Notes: generated by a model not told the origin, from the sequence alone. A stretch of DNA of 64,000 nucleotides from Bretschneidera sinensis (GCA_023935145.1 CM043705.1:54919084-54983083); one strand, 5' to 3'. Counted from the first letter of the stretch, positions 33,354 to 45,109 are shown. Numbers and translations: made by a program.

Positions 33354-34714
33354 TGTTGTGAGTTTTAAATTACTCGCAAGCGCACGAATCGTTTGCAATA
33401 TAGTGTTGTGCAAGTGCGAGGTCGAATCCACAGGGAATGCGTTGTGAAAATAGCTTTTTATCTAAACTAACCTTATTTTAACCTAGTTCCGAATTGTGAA
33501 TTATATTTTTGCAAAAAAAATATAAACTAAACTAAACTAAATTAACTTAATAACTAATGATGAAAATACTAAGGTTTCAGAATCCACCCAACCAAAGTAA
33601 AGCATATATCTTCATGTTCTATATAAAAAATAATCTATCAAACATTCCATGAATCTAACAAAAAAAACAACGAATATCCCAATTAAACCAAAAGCATCCA
33701 ATGTATCCGCTTTTAACAAATCATAAAGGAAATCCAATTTAATCGAAAAGGATTCGATGTATCCATCGGATAAAACACGCAGAATATCTAACAGAACAAT
33801 TAAAAACTATCAATCGTAAGAATCTACTTAAATAATTGAAATAGAACATTTAAACTAAACATATCATAATTGTATAAACATATCTGAAAATATAATGCTA
33901 AACAATGGCGAGGCTTCATCTTCAACCTTAGCTGAAGATTTTAGCCACCCATTATCATGAAACTAAATTTCACAATAAAAAGTGCTAAGCATTAAAAACT
34001 GGAAAAGAATTAAAACTGAGTGTACATTGGGAGAAATTCCACACGCTGTTGGGCAGCACTTCCCCTAGTGGTGGCAAAAGTCTTTAGGAGATCTACTAGA
34101 ATGCTAGTAGAAAGCCACCAGACTGCACACTGAATAATGAGGTGGGATAGTGTTTATATAAGGGATTTCTCGGAGTACAATGAGCTGCAAATTCGATGTG
34201 GGATACTGCCTCTTTGCGATCGATCGCAAGTCTGGTGCGATCGATCGCAGCATGGTGCGATGCAATGCGTCAGGCGCGCTGTAGGTGCTTCCTATCCGAT
34301 GTGGGATGTGCGAGTCAACTGTGATCGATCGCAACCTTGTTGCGCTCGAGCGCATCATAGTGCGCTGCAATATATATGCAATATCAAAAGTTTCCTTTCC
34401 AATGTGGGATGTGCGAGTAACTTGCGATCGATCGCAAGTCTTGTGCGCTCGAGTGCATGTGCGATTGATCTCATGCCGTGTGCGCACGATCGCAGGTGCG
34501 ATCGATCGCATATCTGGTGCGCTCGATCACACTAGGCATCCTCAGCTTTTGGTCTTTAAGCCTTGAAGTTTCCACATTGCTTCATTTTATTCCAAAACCT
34601 ATAAAAACACAAAAAAAAAACACAGAAAATAGATAAAATAGCACGAAATAACATAATTAAGAACTCAACAAATGTAAACTAAGGGGTAAAACATGTAATA
34701 TTTAGCACTCATCA
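33354..34714 (-). repeat. 5' LTR of gypsy element A
   Basis: On the minus strand it starts TGATGAGTGCTAAATATT and ends CTCACAACA, about 1361 bases, followed by the primer site. Long overlapping open frames on both strands at 34104-34566 arise from palindromic sequence and are not genes. Confidence 0.82.
34211..34545. repeat. Palindrome cluster with GCGATCGATCGC and GCGCTCGAGCGC cores
   Basis: Perfect palindromes include TTGCGATCGATCGCAA (34214-34229), TGCGATCGATCGCA (34236-34249), TGCGCTCGAGCGCA (34341-34354) and the 20-mer ACTTGCGATCGATCGCAAGT (34420-34439). Further partial copies run to 34531. They lie in the U3-like half of the LTR. Confidence 0.88.
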
Positions 34715-37460
34715 GGGGACAACCTTGACCCATTTGGACACATAATCCACACCCACAAGAATATATAAATAACCAAATGAGTTAGGAAATGGACCCATAA
34801 AATCAATGCCCCATACATAAAAAAGTTATACTATATGAATATTTTGTAGGGGCATCTGATTTCAGGAAGAGATGTTACCTATCCGCTGGCATCTATCACA
34901 TGAGTTGCAAAAGGAGAATGCATCTTTAAACAGTTTAGGCCAAAAAAACCAGATCATAATACTTTAAGAGCTATTCGTTTAGCCCCAAAATATCATCCAC
35001 AAGCAAACTGATGACAGTGTTGTAATAAGCTCAAGTGCTTATTTTCTGAGACACACTGTCTGATGATTTGATCAGGGCAGAATTTGAAGAGGTAAGGGTT
35101 ATCCCAATGGTAGTGTCTAAACATAAATATCAGCCGCTTCTTTCCTTGCGTGGGCATACCTGGGGGAAAAACCTTAACAGTTAGATAATTGACAATATCG
35201 GCATATCATGGAAGTTTTACCTATAGTGCGAACAATTGTTCATCAGGGAAGTTCTCATTCAAGGGTAGCTCATTTTTGTCATTCTCATATGGTAGTCTTG
35301 ATAAATGATCTGCAACCACATTCTCACTGCCTTTCTTGTCATTGATCTCCAAATCAAATTCTTACAATAGGAGTACCCATCTGATTAACATAGGCTTTGC
35401 ATCTTTCTTAGAAAACAGATATCTCAAATCAACATGATTAGTAAATACAATAACCTTAGAGCCAATAAGATATGATCTAAACTTCTTTAAAGCAAAAATA
35501 ACAGCTAACAAATCATTTTCAGTAGTAGAGTAGTTAAGCTGAGCATCATTTAAAGTTCTAGAAGCATACTAAATAACATGAGGTACCTTATTGACTCTTT
35601 GACCTAAAACAGCTCCCAAGGCGAAATTACTGGCATCGCACATCAATTCTAATGGAATATTCCAATCTGGTGCCATCATTATTGGGGTAGAGGTGAGAAC
35701 ATACTTCAATGTGTTGAAAGCTTTCATACAGTTATCAGTCCACTCAAACTTGGTATCTTTGGCTAACAATGCACAAAGAGGTCTCGAGATCTTGGAGAAA
35801 TCCTTGATGAATCATCTGTAGAAATCGGCATGTTCAATTGAAACTTTTAACACCCTTGATTGTGAGAGGAGGAGACAGATTTAAAATGATGTCTATTTTA
35901 GCCTTGTCTACCTCAATACCTTTGTTGGAGATGGAATAACCCAACACAATGCCTTGTTGAACCATAAAGTGACATTTCTCCCAATTTAGCACTAAGTTGC
36001 TCTCTTTACATCTCTTTAGGACATTCTCTAGATGAGTTAAGCATTCATCAAAATTAGATCCAAAAACACTGAAATCATCCATGAATACCTCAATGTATTT
36101 CTCCACCATATCGAAAAATATGCTCATCATACATCTTTGAAAGATGGCTGGTGCGTTGCATAAACCGAATGGCATCATTCGATAAGCAAATATACTGAAA
36201 GGACATGTGAAGGTTGTGTTTTCTTGATCCTCAGGTGCTATGGCAATCTGGTTGTACCCACTGTACCCATCCAAGAAACAATAATAGCTATGGCCAACTA
36301 ATGTCTCTAACATTTAATCAATGAATGGCAAGAGAAAGTGATCTTTTCTGGTCACTTTGTTCAATATGTGATAATCTATAGATACTCTCCAACCAGTTAT
36401 TTTTCTTGTAGGTATGAGCTCCTCATCCTCATTCTTCACCACTGTGATCCCACTCTTTTTTCGGAACAACTTGGACCAGACTTACCCATTTACTGTCTGA
36501 GATGGGGTAGATAATGCCAACATCTAGTAATTTTAATACCTCGGCCTTTACTACTTCTTTCATTTGTGGGTTAAGTCTTTTTTGACTATCTCGAGTGGGC
36601 TTTGCTTCATCCTTAAGGTAGATATTATGCATGCACTTGGCTGGACTTATCCCTTTAATATCAGCAATAGTCCATCCAATGGCAGATCTATGCTCCTTAA
36701 GAACTCTTAATAATTTCTCTTCTTCTCCAATACTCAAATTAGCAGCCACAATCACAAGTAATGTCTTCTTCTCTCCCAAATAAGCATAAGTTAAATGCTC
36801 TGGCAGCTACTTTAATTCCAATGTTGGTGCCTAGATAACAGAAGGAAGAAGAGTAGTATTAGTAGGTATGAGAGATTCAAATAGAGGAGCATACTTACTT
36901 GGATGTTTTGGAGAAGCTTCAAAGAGGTGCACAGCTTTAATGATGTCCTCAGTAACATCTTCAGGTTCTTACTAAATATCCACTTTTGTGAAGCTATGGG
37001 TAATAGTGGTCTCCAATGGATCAATGTGCTAGACTTAAAAAGCTTGCTCAACAAAACTTTGCATCATGCATATATTAAAGCATTCCATGTCATCTTGAGG
37101 TAGTTTTAATGCATTAAATATTTTAAACTCTATTTTCTCACCATTTACCTTCATACTTACTATACCCTTTTTCACACAAATCTTTGTATCAGTAGTTCTG
37201 ATGAAGGGTCTTCCTAAAATGATGGGTAGGGGTAATAGGCATTCCTCTATATCTAAAACAATGAAATCAGCAGGTAAAATGAACTCACCTACCTTTACCA
37301 GGACATCCTCAAGAAGACCCCTAGGTCTTTTTATACTTCTATCTGCCAACTGCAAGGTAATGGAAGTCGGTTGTAGTTCCCCCAAACCTAGGGTTTCGAA
37401 TATTATGTATGGTAGCAAATTTACACCTGCTCCCAAATCTAGTAATGCTTGCTCAAACAA
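34715..37460 (-). pseudogene. pol of gypsy element B: protease, RT, RNase H, partial integrase
   Basis: Protease (37460-37035) has the active-site-like DLGAGVNLLP and later LPIILGRPFI. The RT N-terminal part (36779-36429) has GWTIADIKGISP and IIYPISDSKWVS. The RT core (36313-35834) has YNQIAIAPEDQ, MPFGLCNAPAIFQR and the catalytic FMDDF. RNase H starts with CDASNFALGAVLGQR (35769-35569). The integrase HHCC zinc region (ACGGYFGAKR...) and the start of the core (about 35050-34715) follow, with several stops. Frames change repeatedly, so nothing is expressed. Confidence 0.87.
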
Positions 37461-37523
37461 CTGATCACCTATCCTACAGGGAATAGTGAAACTAGCCGGA
37501 TCTTTTAGTTTTGATGGTAGTTT

Positions 37524-39254
37524 TCATAATAGCACAGCACTCACCTCTTCAGTTAATGCTACTGTCTCATACTCTTGAAATTTTCTCTTATGAGTGCAAT
37601 AATCTTTTAGAAATTTAGCATAAGCAGGTATTTGTTGAATTGCATCTAATAAGGGAATGTTTATTTCTACTTTTCGCAAGGTTTCAAAAATATCTAGCAG
37701 TTTATTTTCTTTCTTTTGTTTTACTAACCATTGCGAGAAAAGTGGTGCATTCACCTTCTCCGTCTCACTCATCTTTGATGCTGATGGTTTCTCTAGAAAT
37801 GCTTTTGCAAATTCATCAGTCCCTATCACCTTACTATTCCTTAGAGTTGTGAAAGCTTTTCGTTGTTGGTGACCCCCTGGGTTAGGTGGTGTTTGAGCTG
37901 AAAGCTCTCATTGCTTTCTACCACTTAGCTCTTTAGCCAATTGTTCCATTTGTACCTCTAGTCTTTGGATGGCTTGTTCATGTTTTGCTACGATTTGTCT
38001 TAGTTCAGTCAGGAATTGTGAAGTCATTAATTGTTGCTACTGAGTTGCCAATTGCCTCACAAGACTTTCGAGGTCACTTTTCTTTGTTTCGGGTGCTGAG
38101 TGAGTAGCTGGTTGGGAGTTTCTTTGCTGTCCTTACTGGTTAAGGGTATTCTGATTGTTGCTCCAAGAGAAATTTGGGTGGTTTCGCCATCCAGGGTTGT
38201 AAGTGTTTGCATATGAGTTGTTCTTTGGCGGATAGTTGTTTGGTCCCACATAATTTGCTTGCTCCGGGTCCGTAGATGAATATAAGGGACATGTCTCAGT
38301 ATTATGATCAAATTGAGAACATATAGCACATACCTGGAGCGTGGTAGCTAGTGGATTAGATGAGGCATTCTGAGCAATCATGGCTTTGACAAGTAGATCT
38401 AATTTCCTCTCCACAACAGCTATTTGGGTAGAGAATCCTCCATTTAGGGTCACCTCATACATAACCTTGCTCTTAAGTCCTTGTCTACCTCGGGAGGAGA
38501 ACTGCTGGGTGTGTTCACTTAAGGTCTCGAGTAGCTCCATGGCTTCTTCACTGCTTTTCTCCATCAGCACTCCTCCACAACCCGAATCCTTAATATTTTT
38601 ATTAGTATCACTTAAACCTTCATAGGAAGCTTATACCAGTTTATCCTGAGGTAGATTGTGATATGGGCATTTGAGTAACAGCTCGTTGAAGTGTCACCAT
38701 GTCTCAAAGAATAGGTCTCCATCCTTTTGTTGGAAAGATTGAATTTTCTTCCTCATTTGCCTCGTCTTTTGAGCTGGAAAAAACTTCCTTAGGAACTTGC
38801 TGGCCAACTCCTCCCAAGTGTGGATAGAACCTGTAGGCAATGAATTGTACCACAGTTTAGCGTTATCTTTTAAGGAAAAAGGAAAAATAATTAACCTTAT
38901 TCCTTCTTGGTCTAAGCCTTGGATGTGCTGGAACTTGCAGAGATTGAAGAACTCTCGAAGGTGCAAGTGTGGATCCTCATTAGATGTACCCCTAAAGTGA
39001 GTCAATGCACTCAGTATTTGGGGAGATATGTAGTAGTTGCCTTCTACCTCAGGTTGATAAGCAATGCATGATGGCTGATCGAGGTTCCGTGGGATGAAGG
39101 ATTGCTTCGTCGGTCTTCACTCAGGTGGTTATTGATTTTCGATCTATTCTGCCATTGATACTTCTTCCTTGAATTCCTCTTCTATATCCTCAGAGTTGTC
39201 TCTAGGCCTTCGTCGAATGGTTCGCTCAAGCTCGGTATCGAGGGGAAAGAACAT
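37524..39254 (-). pseudogene. gag of gypsy element B
   Basis: The minus-strand ATG at 39254 opens with FPLDTELERTIRRRPRDN. After stops, ALTHFRGTSNEDPHLHLREF and the capsid-like domain follow (39005-38694). A CX2CX4HX4C zinc knuckle (CAICSQFDHNTETC) lies in 38570-38133, ending NTYNPGWRNHPNFSW. The block 37829-37524 (APLFSQWLVKQKKE...IPLLDAIQQIPAYAKFLKD) is the conserved segment before protease. It has several frameshifts and stops. Confidence 0.85.
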
Positions 39255-39578
39255 TGGATGTCTGGATCGAAGCCCGTGCATGAATCGGTAATAATTACGT
39301 TAGTGCAGCAGTTCAACACTGCTGCCCGGGTGACTCTCTGCCTCAATTGCGCTCGATCGCACTGAGGGGTGCACTCGATCGCAAGTGGCACAGAAAGTTT
39401 TGCTGGTGTGCCTGAAATAGAAAACAAAAAAAGAAATAGATTAGGTTTCAGATTAAATAAAAATAAAGGTAAAAACAAAAACTTAAAATTTTGATAGAAA
39501 TAAAACAAAATAAATAAATAAAAATATAAAAATTACTAAATTAAATGAAACTAATTCTAGAAGGAAATTTAGTGCAAT

Positions 39579-39595
39579 CCCCGGCAACGGCGCCA
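39579..39595 (-). other. Primer-binding site for tRNA-Asp, element B
   Basis: The minus strand again reads TGGCGCCGTTGCCGGGG, six bases from the LTR end. Confidence 0.9.
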
Positions 39596-39601
39596 AAAAC
39601 T

Positions 39602-40283
39602 TGTTGTGGTTTACCTACCTAAATAAATAAGCAAATAATCGTACAATTTTACTTGCAAGTGCATAAGGTCAATAGTACCATAGTGTGCAAGTGCGAGATC
39701 ATCTCCACAGGGATTGGTGAATTTTGTTTTAGAATCAGTTTCACAATGTAAAAAATGATAGAAATAAATATTAAGTCTAGATTGATAATGATAATAACAT
39801 AGGGTTTTGATATCCACCACTAATCATACTTTCCCAATAAGTAATGTGCCAATGCTCTAGCCGTACCATGAATACCTAATGGTTGTCAACCTAAGGGCAT
39901 GGTATCTACTCCTTAAGCTATTGATCTCCCTAAGGAACGAGTTAGGCATGTTATCTACTCTAGCACTTTTCTTTCTTAAGGGATTCAGCATGGTGTATAC
40001 TTAGTTATTCCTCAAGAGAGCATAAGATCTGTGGAAATCAACAACCACACGAGACCTAGGGTATGGTGTATACTCCCGATTTCTCATGTTGATTAATCCA
40101 AGAATCCAGTGTTGATTTCTTTTGTTACTATCGTCAGACCCAAGACTCAATCATCCAAATTTATCTAACTAACTAATCCATACCACATGCATACGTTGAT
40201 CAGACACACACATATGAGGAATTCAATAAAACAGACATTAATCAATAAAGCATCATAACATGGCTATTGGCAAAGACAATCAA

Positions 40284-40342
<59 letters not shown>

Positions 40343-40921
40343 AAAAGCATAATTAGGGCTTCAATCGAGCCCTATCAGTAAGTTAGTTACACATGCTGTC
40401 TATGATAAACATCATCATAACGTTAACTAAATAGAAAATATAAAACCTGAAGAATACTATGGAGATGAGTCGTCAATTCCTCTCCAAAGCTTACAACTTC
40501 AAGCAAAAGTAAAAGATAAAGAAAAGATACGTTTTCTGTGTTTTACAAGCCTATATATAGGGTTCTAAGAATGCCCTGAAACCCTAATTTCCAAAATAGG
40601 TCCGGAAGAAAGCGTTCCAAAACTGGCTCTGCCGCTTCTCTGTGCGTGTGCGATTGATCGCTTACTTCTGCACTCAAGCCTTCTATGTGTGCGCACAATT
40701 GCTTGTGCGCTCGATCGCGGCTATGTTGCACTCGATCGCACTAGTTTTTTCCAGATCTTCAATTTTCTTCTTTTAAAGCTTTAAAATGCTTTCTTTTCTT
40801 CACAAGCCTATAAAAAACACAGAAAACACAAAAATAAAGTAAAACATAATAAAATATGTAAACAAAGAGCTTAACAAATGTAAATTAAGGGGCTTAAATA
40901 TGAATATTTAAGCACTTATCA
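39602..40921 (-). repeat. 5' LTR of gypsy element B
   Basis: On the minus strand it starts TGATAAGTGCTTAAATATTC and ends GTAAACCACAACA, about 1320 bases. An AT dinucleotide run of about 27 units lies at 40287-40340. Palindrome remnants (GTGCGCTCGATCGCG and GCACTCGATCGCAC) lie at 40640-40745. The same family occurs as a solo LTR at 51428-52711 and as a fragment at 54194-54770. Confidence 0.85.
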
Positions 40922-41880
40922 TTTCTTCACATGAAAATAAGTCACTTTAAACATTTCTTTTTATGAATATGGCTTCAAAGGTACAAAATTTTCCATCAGA
41001 TCATATGAATTGCATCAATTATTCAGATTATTATTTCTTCAAAATTATAAGATGCCATTGTCTGTTTTAGTATTTCACTCATGAACTGGTTTTAAGGCTG
41101 GTGGGTTTGTTTCTGTTTGCATTTGGTGGCTGTTACATTGGCTTGATTTTTTAAAGGTTTTTGCTTGTGTGCTTGCTGCTTTTCTTGGTGTTTAATAGTG
41201 GATTTTCAGCTGATTTTCTATTGTGTTTATGCGTGTTGGTACTATGTTTCTTGGGCTTGGATTATTATCGTATTTCTATGACTCTTTTGGATGCTTATCA
41301 ATAAGAATTATTTTTGTTGTTAAAAAAAAATAGATGGCATAAAAATTACTCTGTAATACCATTGTTTTACTTTTGCAAAAGTTAATAAAAAAAATGACAG
41401 TTTTTGTTGCTCCGATATGATGGATGGCTCTGCTTCCCATTCTAGAGATAGATTGATTGTTCAACATATTGCAGATAATAAATCATTTGAGCTCACACAA
41501 GCAATAGCTGACAATTTCATTGTAGCTTACGGGTTTTGTCTTTTGTTTAGCACCGAAGTCACTTTTCTTGATCTTCTCTGTTTTGAGTGTCTCTTGTGGT
41601 ATCCGATTCTCTCTTGATTTCAACTGAACATTAAAAGATCAATATGATGAAGTTGCATAGTCACTAAAAGAGGAAATTATAGATGGCATGCTTATGAGGA
41701 CCCCTATATTTACATCTTACAGCTTCTCCTAGAGGGAATACCTTTGCCAGCTCAATTAATCCCATTTTCTCTATAATAGGTTATAGCCATTTTGTGGTAG
41801 ATAGAAAGTTGGGTCAGACTCAATAATTGGTGGTTGTTTTTATTGTTGAATGATTAATCCATGTATGTGTGGAAGGTTAG
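40922..41880. repeat. Unidentified dispersed repeat R1, copy 1
   Basis: It aligns along its whole length with 57270-58230 and partly with 48738-49017. Shared landmarks are CATGGCTTCAAAG, GATCATATGAATTGCATCA, ATGATGGATGGCTC and TTGGTGGTTGTTTTTATT. Copies 1 and 3 keep a 66-codon open frame (41417-41617 and 57770-57970), but most differences change amino acids, so coding is doubtful. Confidence 0.75.
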
Positions 41881-42092
41881 TGTTGCTGCCAAAATGTGTT
41901 GCTGGGTTGGAGGTCGGGCCTTGAGGGAATCTGCACTGGGAAGAGAATGTGAGCTAGAGGGTCTCTGGAGGGGATGCCTTCGAGGATGATCCAATACTTT
42001 TGTTAGTGTGCAGTAAGGAGTATGGGAACGATGATGTTTTCCTTTTTGCTTAAGAAGAATCTCTCTTTTGGAATGCGCACCTGAGTCTTTTT

Positions 42093-42099
42093 ATAGGGT
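42093..42099 (-). promoter_or_regulatory. Minus-strand TATA candidate left of the array
   Basis: The plus strand CTTTTTATAGGG gives CCCTATAAAAAG on the minus strand. An equivalent TATAAAAAGA is present in the related fragment near 32247-32256, so the position is conserved between two copies. Confidence 0.4.
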
Positions 42100-42208
42100 T
42101 TTGGGGGTGAGGTGGCCCTTTAGCCCATGGCAGTGATGAAATGGAGGTCTAACTATGTGGGTAGCGGTGTCCTGGAGGCCCAACTGTGTTGCCCTGTGTT
42201 TTTTGCGT

Positions 42209-42469
42209 GTCACCTTACTGTCCTAGCCAAGGGCTGTCCACGTGTTACCCTGTTAATCCAATCTGAGGTCGTCCACTTGTCGTGCCTTCATTAGGCATGT
42301 GTTTTTTAGTAGTATCAGAGGGTGTGTGTTTTTCACATGTCACCTTGTTGTCCTGGATAGAGGCTGTCCACATGTTACCCTATTGCTCCAATCTAAGGTC
42401 GTCCACTTGTCGTGCCTTCATTGGGCGTGTGTTTTTTAGCAGTATCAGAGGCCCTCCACTTCCTTAAGT
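42209..42469. repeat. Tandem duplication of 130 bp
   Basis: GTCCACTTGTCGTGCCTTCATT and flanking words (GTCACCTT.., GCTGTCCAC.TGTTACCCT) occur twice with a 130-base offset (42267 and 42397). Confidence 0.85.
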
Positions 42470-42600
42470 ATATTTATGTGCTTAAGGAAGTTTTGCAGGG
42501 TTCGTTCTTTAGTAAAAAAGGTAATCACTTTAACGAGCCTTGACAGTGCCTAGTTGAGTATACGATGAGCAATCCACCTGCTCGGCCTAGGAGGCATTTG

Positions 42601-44325
42601 GGCCGAGTGTGTGTGGGGTAATCTATTCGCTCGACCTTGGAGACATAGAGCCAAGCATGTGTGGAGTAATCTATATGCTCGAACTTGGGGCTATTGGGCA
42701 GAGCATGTGTGGAGCAATCCATCTGCTTGGCCTTGGATACATAGGTTCGAGCATGTGTGGAGCAATCCATATGCTTGGACTTGGAGCTATTGGGTCGAGC
42801 ATGTGTGGAGTAATCCATCTACTCAGCTTTGGAGCACTTGGTCTGAGTATGTGTGGAACAATCCATATGCTCAGACTTGGAGCTATGGGGCCGACCAAGT
42901 GTGGAGCAATTCATCTGCTCGACCTTGGATATATAGGTCTGAGCATCTGTGGAGAAATCCATAAGCTCGGACTTAGAGCTATTGGGCCAAGCATGTGTGG
43001 AGCAATCCATCTGCTCGGCCTTGGAGAACTTGATCCGAGCATGTGTGGAGAAATCTATATGCTAGGACTAGGAGCTATAGGGCCGAGCATATGTAGAGCA
43101 ATCCATATGCTCGGACTTGGAGCTACGGGGCCAAGCATGTGTGGAGCAATCCATCTGCTCGGCGTTGGAGAACTTGGTCCGAGTATGTGTGGAGCAATCC
43201 ATATATTCGGACTTGGAGCTATTGGGATGAGTATGTGTGGAGCAATCCGTTTGCTTGACCATGGAGAACTTGGTCCGAGCATGTGTAGAGCAATTCATAT
43301 GCTCGAACTTGGAGCTACTGGGCCGAGCAAGTGTGGAACAATCTATCTGCTTGGCCTTAGAGAACTTGGTCCAAGCATGTGTGGAGCAATCCATATGCTC
43401 GGACTTGGAGCTATGGGGCCAAACATATGTGGAGCAATCCATATGCTTGGCCTTGGATACATATATCCGAGCATATGTGTAGCAATCCATATGCTCGGAC
43501 TTGGAGCTATTGGGTCAAGTATGTGTGGAGTAATCCATCTACTCGGCCTTAAAGAACTTGGTCCAAGTATGTGTGGAGCAATCCATATGCTCAGACTTAG
43601 AGCTATGGGGCTGAGCATATGTGGAGCAATCGATCTGTTCGGCATTGGAGAACTTGGTTCGAGCATGTGTGGAGTAATCCATATGCTCGAACTTGGAGCT
43701 TTGTGACCGAGCATGTGTAGAACAATCCATCTGCTCGGCCTTGGAGAATTTGGTCCGAGCATGTGTGGAGCGATCCATATGTTCAGACTTGGAGCTATTG
43801 GGCTGAGCATGTGTAGAGCAATCCATATACTCGGACTTGGAGCCATGGGACTGAGCATGTGTGGAGCAATCCATCTGCTCGGCCTTGGAGAACTTGGTCT
43901 GAGCATGTGTGGATCGATCCATATGTTCAGACTTGGAGCTATTTGGTCGAGCATGTGTGAAGCAATCCATATGCTCGGACTTGGAGTTATGGAGCCGAGC
44001 ATGTGTGGAGCAATCCATCTGCTCAGCCTTGGATACATAGGTTCGAGCATTTGTGGAGCAATCATTATGTTCGGACTTGGAGCTATTGGGTCGAGCATGT
44101 GTGGAGCAAATCATCTGCTCAGCCTTGGAGAACTTGGTCCAAACATGTGTGGAGCAATCTAGATGTTCAGACTTGGAGCTATGGAGCCGAATCTGTGTGG
44201 AGCAATCTATTTGCTCGGCCTTGAAGAACATTGGTCCGAGCATGTGTGGAGCAATCCATCTGCTCTGCCTTGGAGACATAAAGCCGAGCATATGTGGAGC
44301 AATCCATCTGCTCACCCTTAGAGAT
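42601..44325. repeat. Array of about 36 tandem 48-bp units, each with an inverted repeat
   Basis: A consensus unit reads CCGAGCATGTGTGGAGCAAT followed by CCATATGCTCGGACTTGGAG and CTATTGGG. I counted 36 units, nearly all exactly 48 bases, with one single-base insertion at about 44230. CCGAGCAT and ATGCTCGG form arms (for example 43466-43474 with 43491-43499, nine pairs). The unit length is a multiple of three, so several frames on both strands stay open by arithmetic. Two unit types (..ATGCTCGGACTTGGAGCTAT.. and ..CTGCTCGGCCTTGGAGAACT..) tend to alternate, which suggests a 96-bp higher-order period. Confidence 0.95.
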
Positions 44326-44775
44326 TTTTGAGTTACAGGGAGATTTTTGGGCTTTCTGTCTCTTAGGCCCATAAAGAACATTTTTGGGCTTCTTTGGCTT
44401 ATGGGAAGCCTTATTTGTTTAGTGGGTTTTGGGCTCTCTTAGGGCCTAATTTCCTTGGGTTTCTTGGACCTTTTTGACATGTGGCTCGTGTCAGTCTTCA
44501 TTGAATGCTTGCAGCCATTTTTTGCAAGAGTGGTGGCATTTGTTTAATGATTAAATTCCTTAGGGAATAAAACGGCGTCTTTGGGAACCTAAACAGCGCC
44601 TAGGGGAATGAAACGGCACCTAGGGGAACCAAACGGCCCTTAGGTCTAATCATGTGCTGTCCAGTTTGTGGTGGCGAGCTCTTTCGGGAGCGTGAAAGTA
44701 GCCTCGAGCTTCTGAAGCGTCATTTCCTCATTCGTTTGTACTTTAAATGCCCTCGCTCGTTGTGCCTCCTTTTTC
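44326..44775. other. Region between the array and the TATA box
   Basis: It contains repeated TTTGGGCTT words and three degenerate copies of a roughly 19-base unit around AAACGGC(A/G)CCTAGGGGAA (44570-44645). No ORF is supported except a short frame from 44652. Confidence 0.5.
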
Positions 44776-44783
44776 TATATAAG
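44776..44783 (+). promoter_or_regulatory. TATA box of the partial element
   Basis: TATATAAG in TTTTTCTATATAAGGAGGC lies about 330 bases before the ATG at 45110, with a pyrimidine-rich leader after it. Confidence 0.55.
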
Positions 44784-45109
44784 GAGGCTTTTGCTTCCAT
44801 TCTTCCTCACTTCAATCTTAGTGAGTTTTTAAAGAAAAGTTCTTTGAGAGCCCTCGGCTTCGTCTAAAATACTTTCTGAGATTTTTTTGAGAGCTTTCAT
44901 CCTCCTCTTTAAATCTTTAGAGTTTTGGTGTGTTGATACTTCCTAGTAGGTGAGTTGGCAAACCTCTCGGCTCGGTCTTTGGTGCTAGTGCTCAGAGGTG
45001 CGGTGTTGGAGAGTTGCAGAGGAGGGAATTCGAAGTGTCCGATCGAGAAAGGAGCTTGAGTCTGAATCACTTGGACTTTGGTGAGTCTCCCTTATTTTTT
45101 ACTTTAAGC

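Larger units (their letters stand above)
32399..34714 (-). mobile_element. Ty3/gypsy element A (Athila/Tat-like), 5' LTR plus gag only
   Basis: On the minus strand: LTR (34714 down to 33354), tRNA-Asp primer site (33347-33331), gag from 33185, broken off at about 32399. It is inserted into the integrase region of element B, which stops exactly at 34715. Confidence 0.8.
34715..40921 (-). mobile_element. Ty3/gypsy element B (Athila/Tat-like), truncated in integrase
   Basis: On the minus strand: LTR (40921 to 39602), tRNA-Asp primer site (39595-39579), gag from 39254, protease, reverse transcriptase, RNase H, and integrase up to [13 protein letters not shown] where LTR A begins. All genes carry stops. 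Protease before RT and integrase last is the gypsy order. Confidence 0.85.

Noticed and set aside
34104..34566. Overlapping open frames on both strands in the gypsy A LTR
   Set aside because: Palindromic sequence produces mirrored open frames. No protein similarity is seen.
42601..44325. CRISPR-like appearance of the array
   Set aside because: Units follow head to tail without unique spacers, the setting is a plant genome, and no cas genes are present.
42609..44381. Long overlapping open frames of 250-365 codons on both strands across the 48-bp array
   Set aside because: The unit length is a multiple of three, so any frame without a stop in one unit stays open throughout. Four frames are open at once and none shows a known domain.
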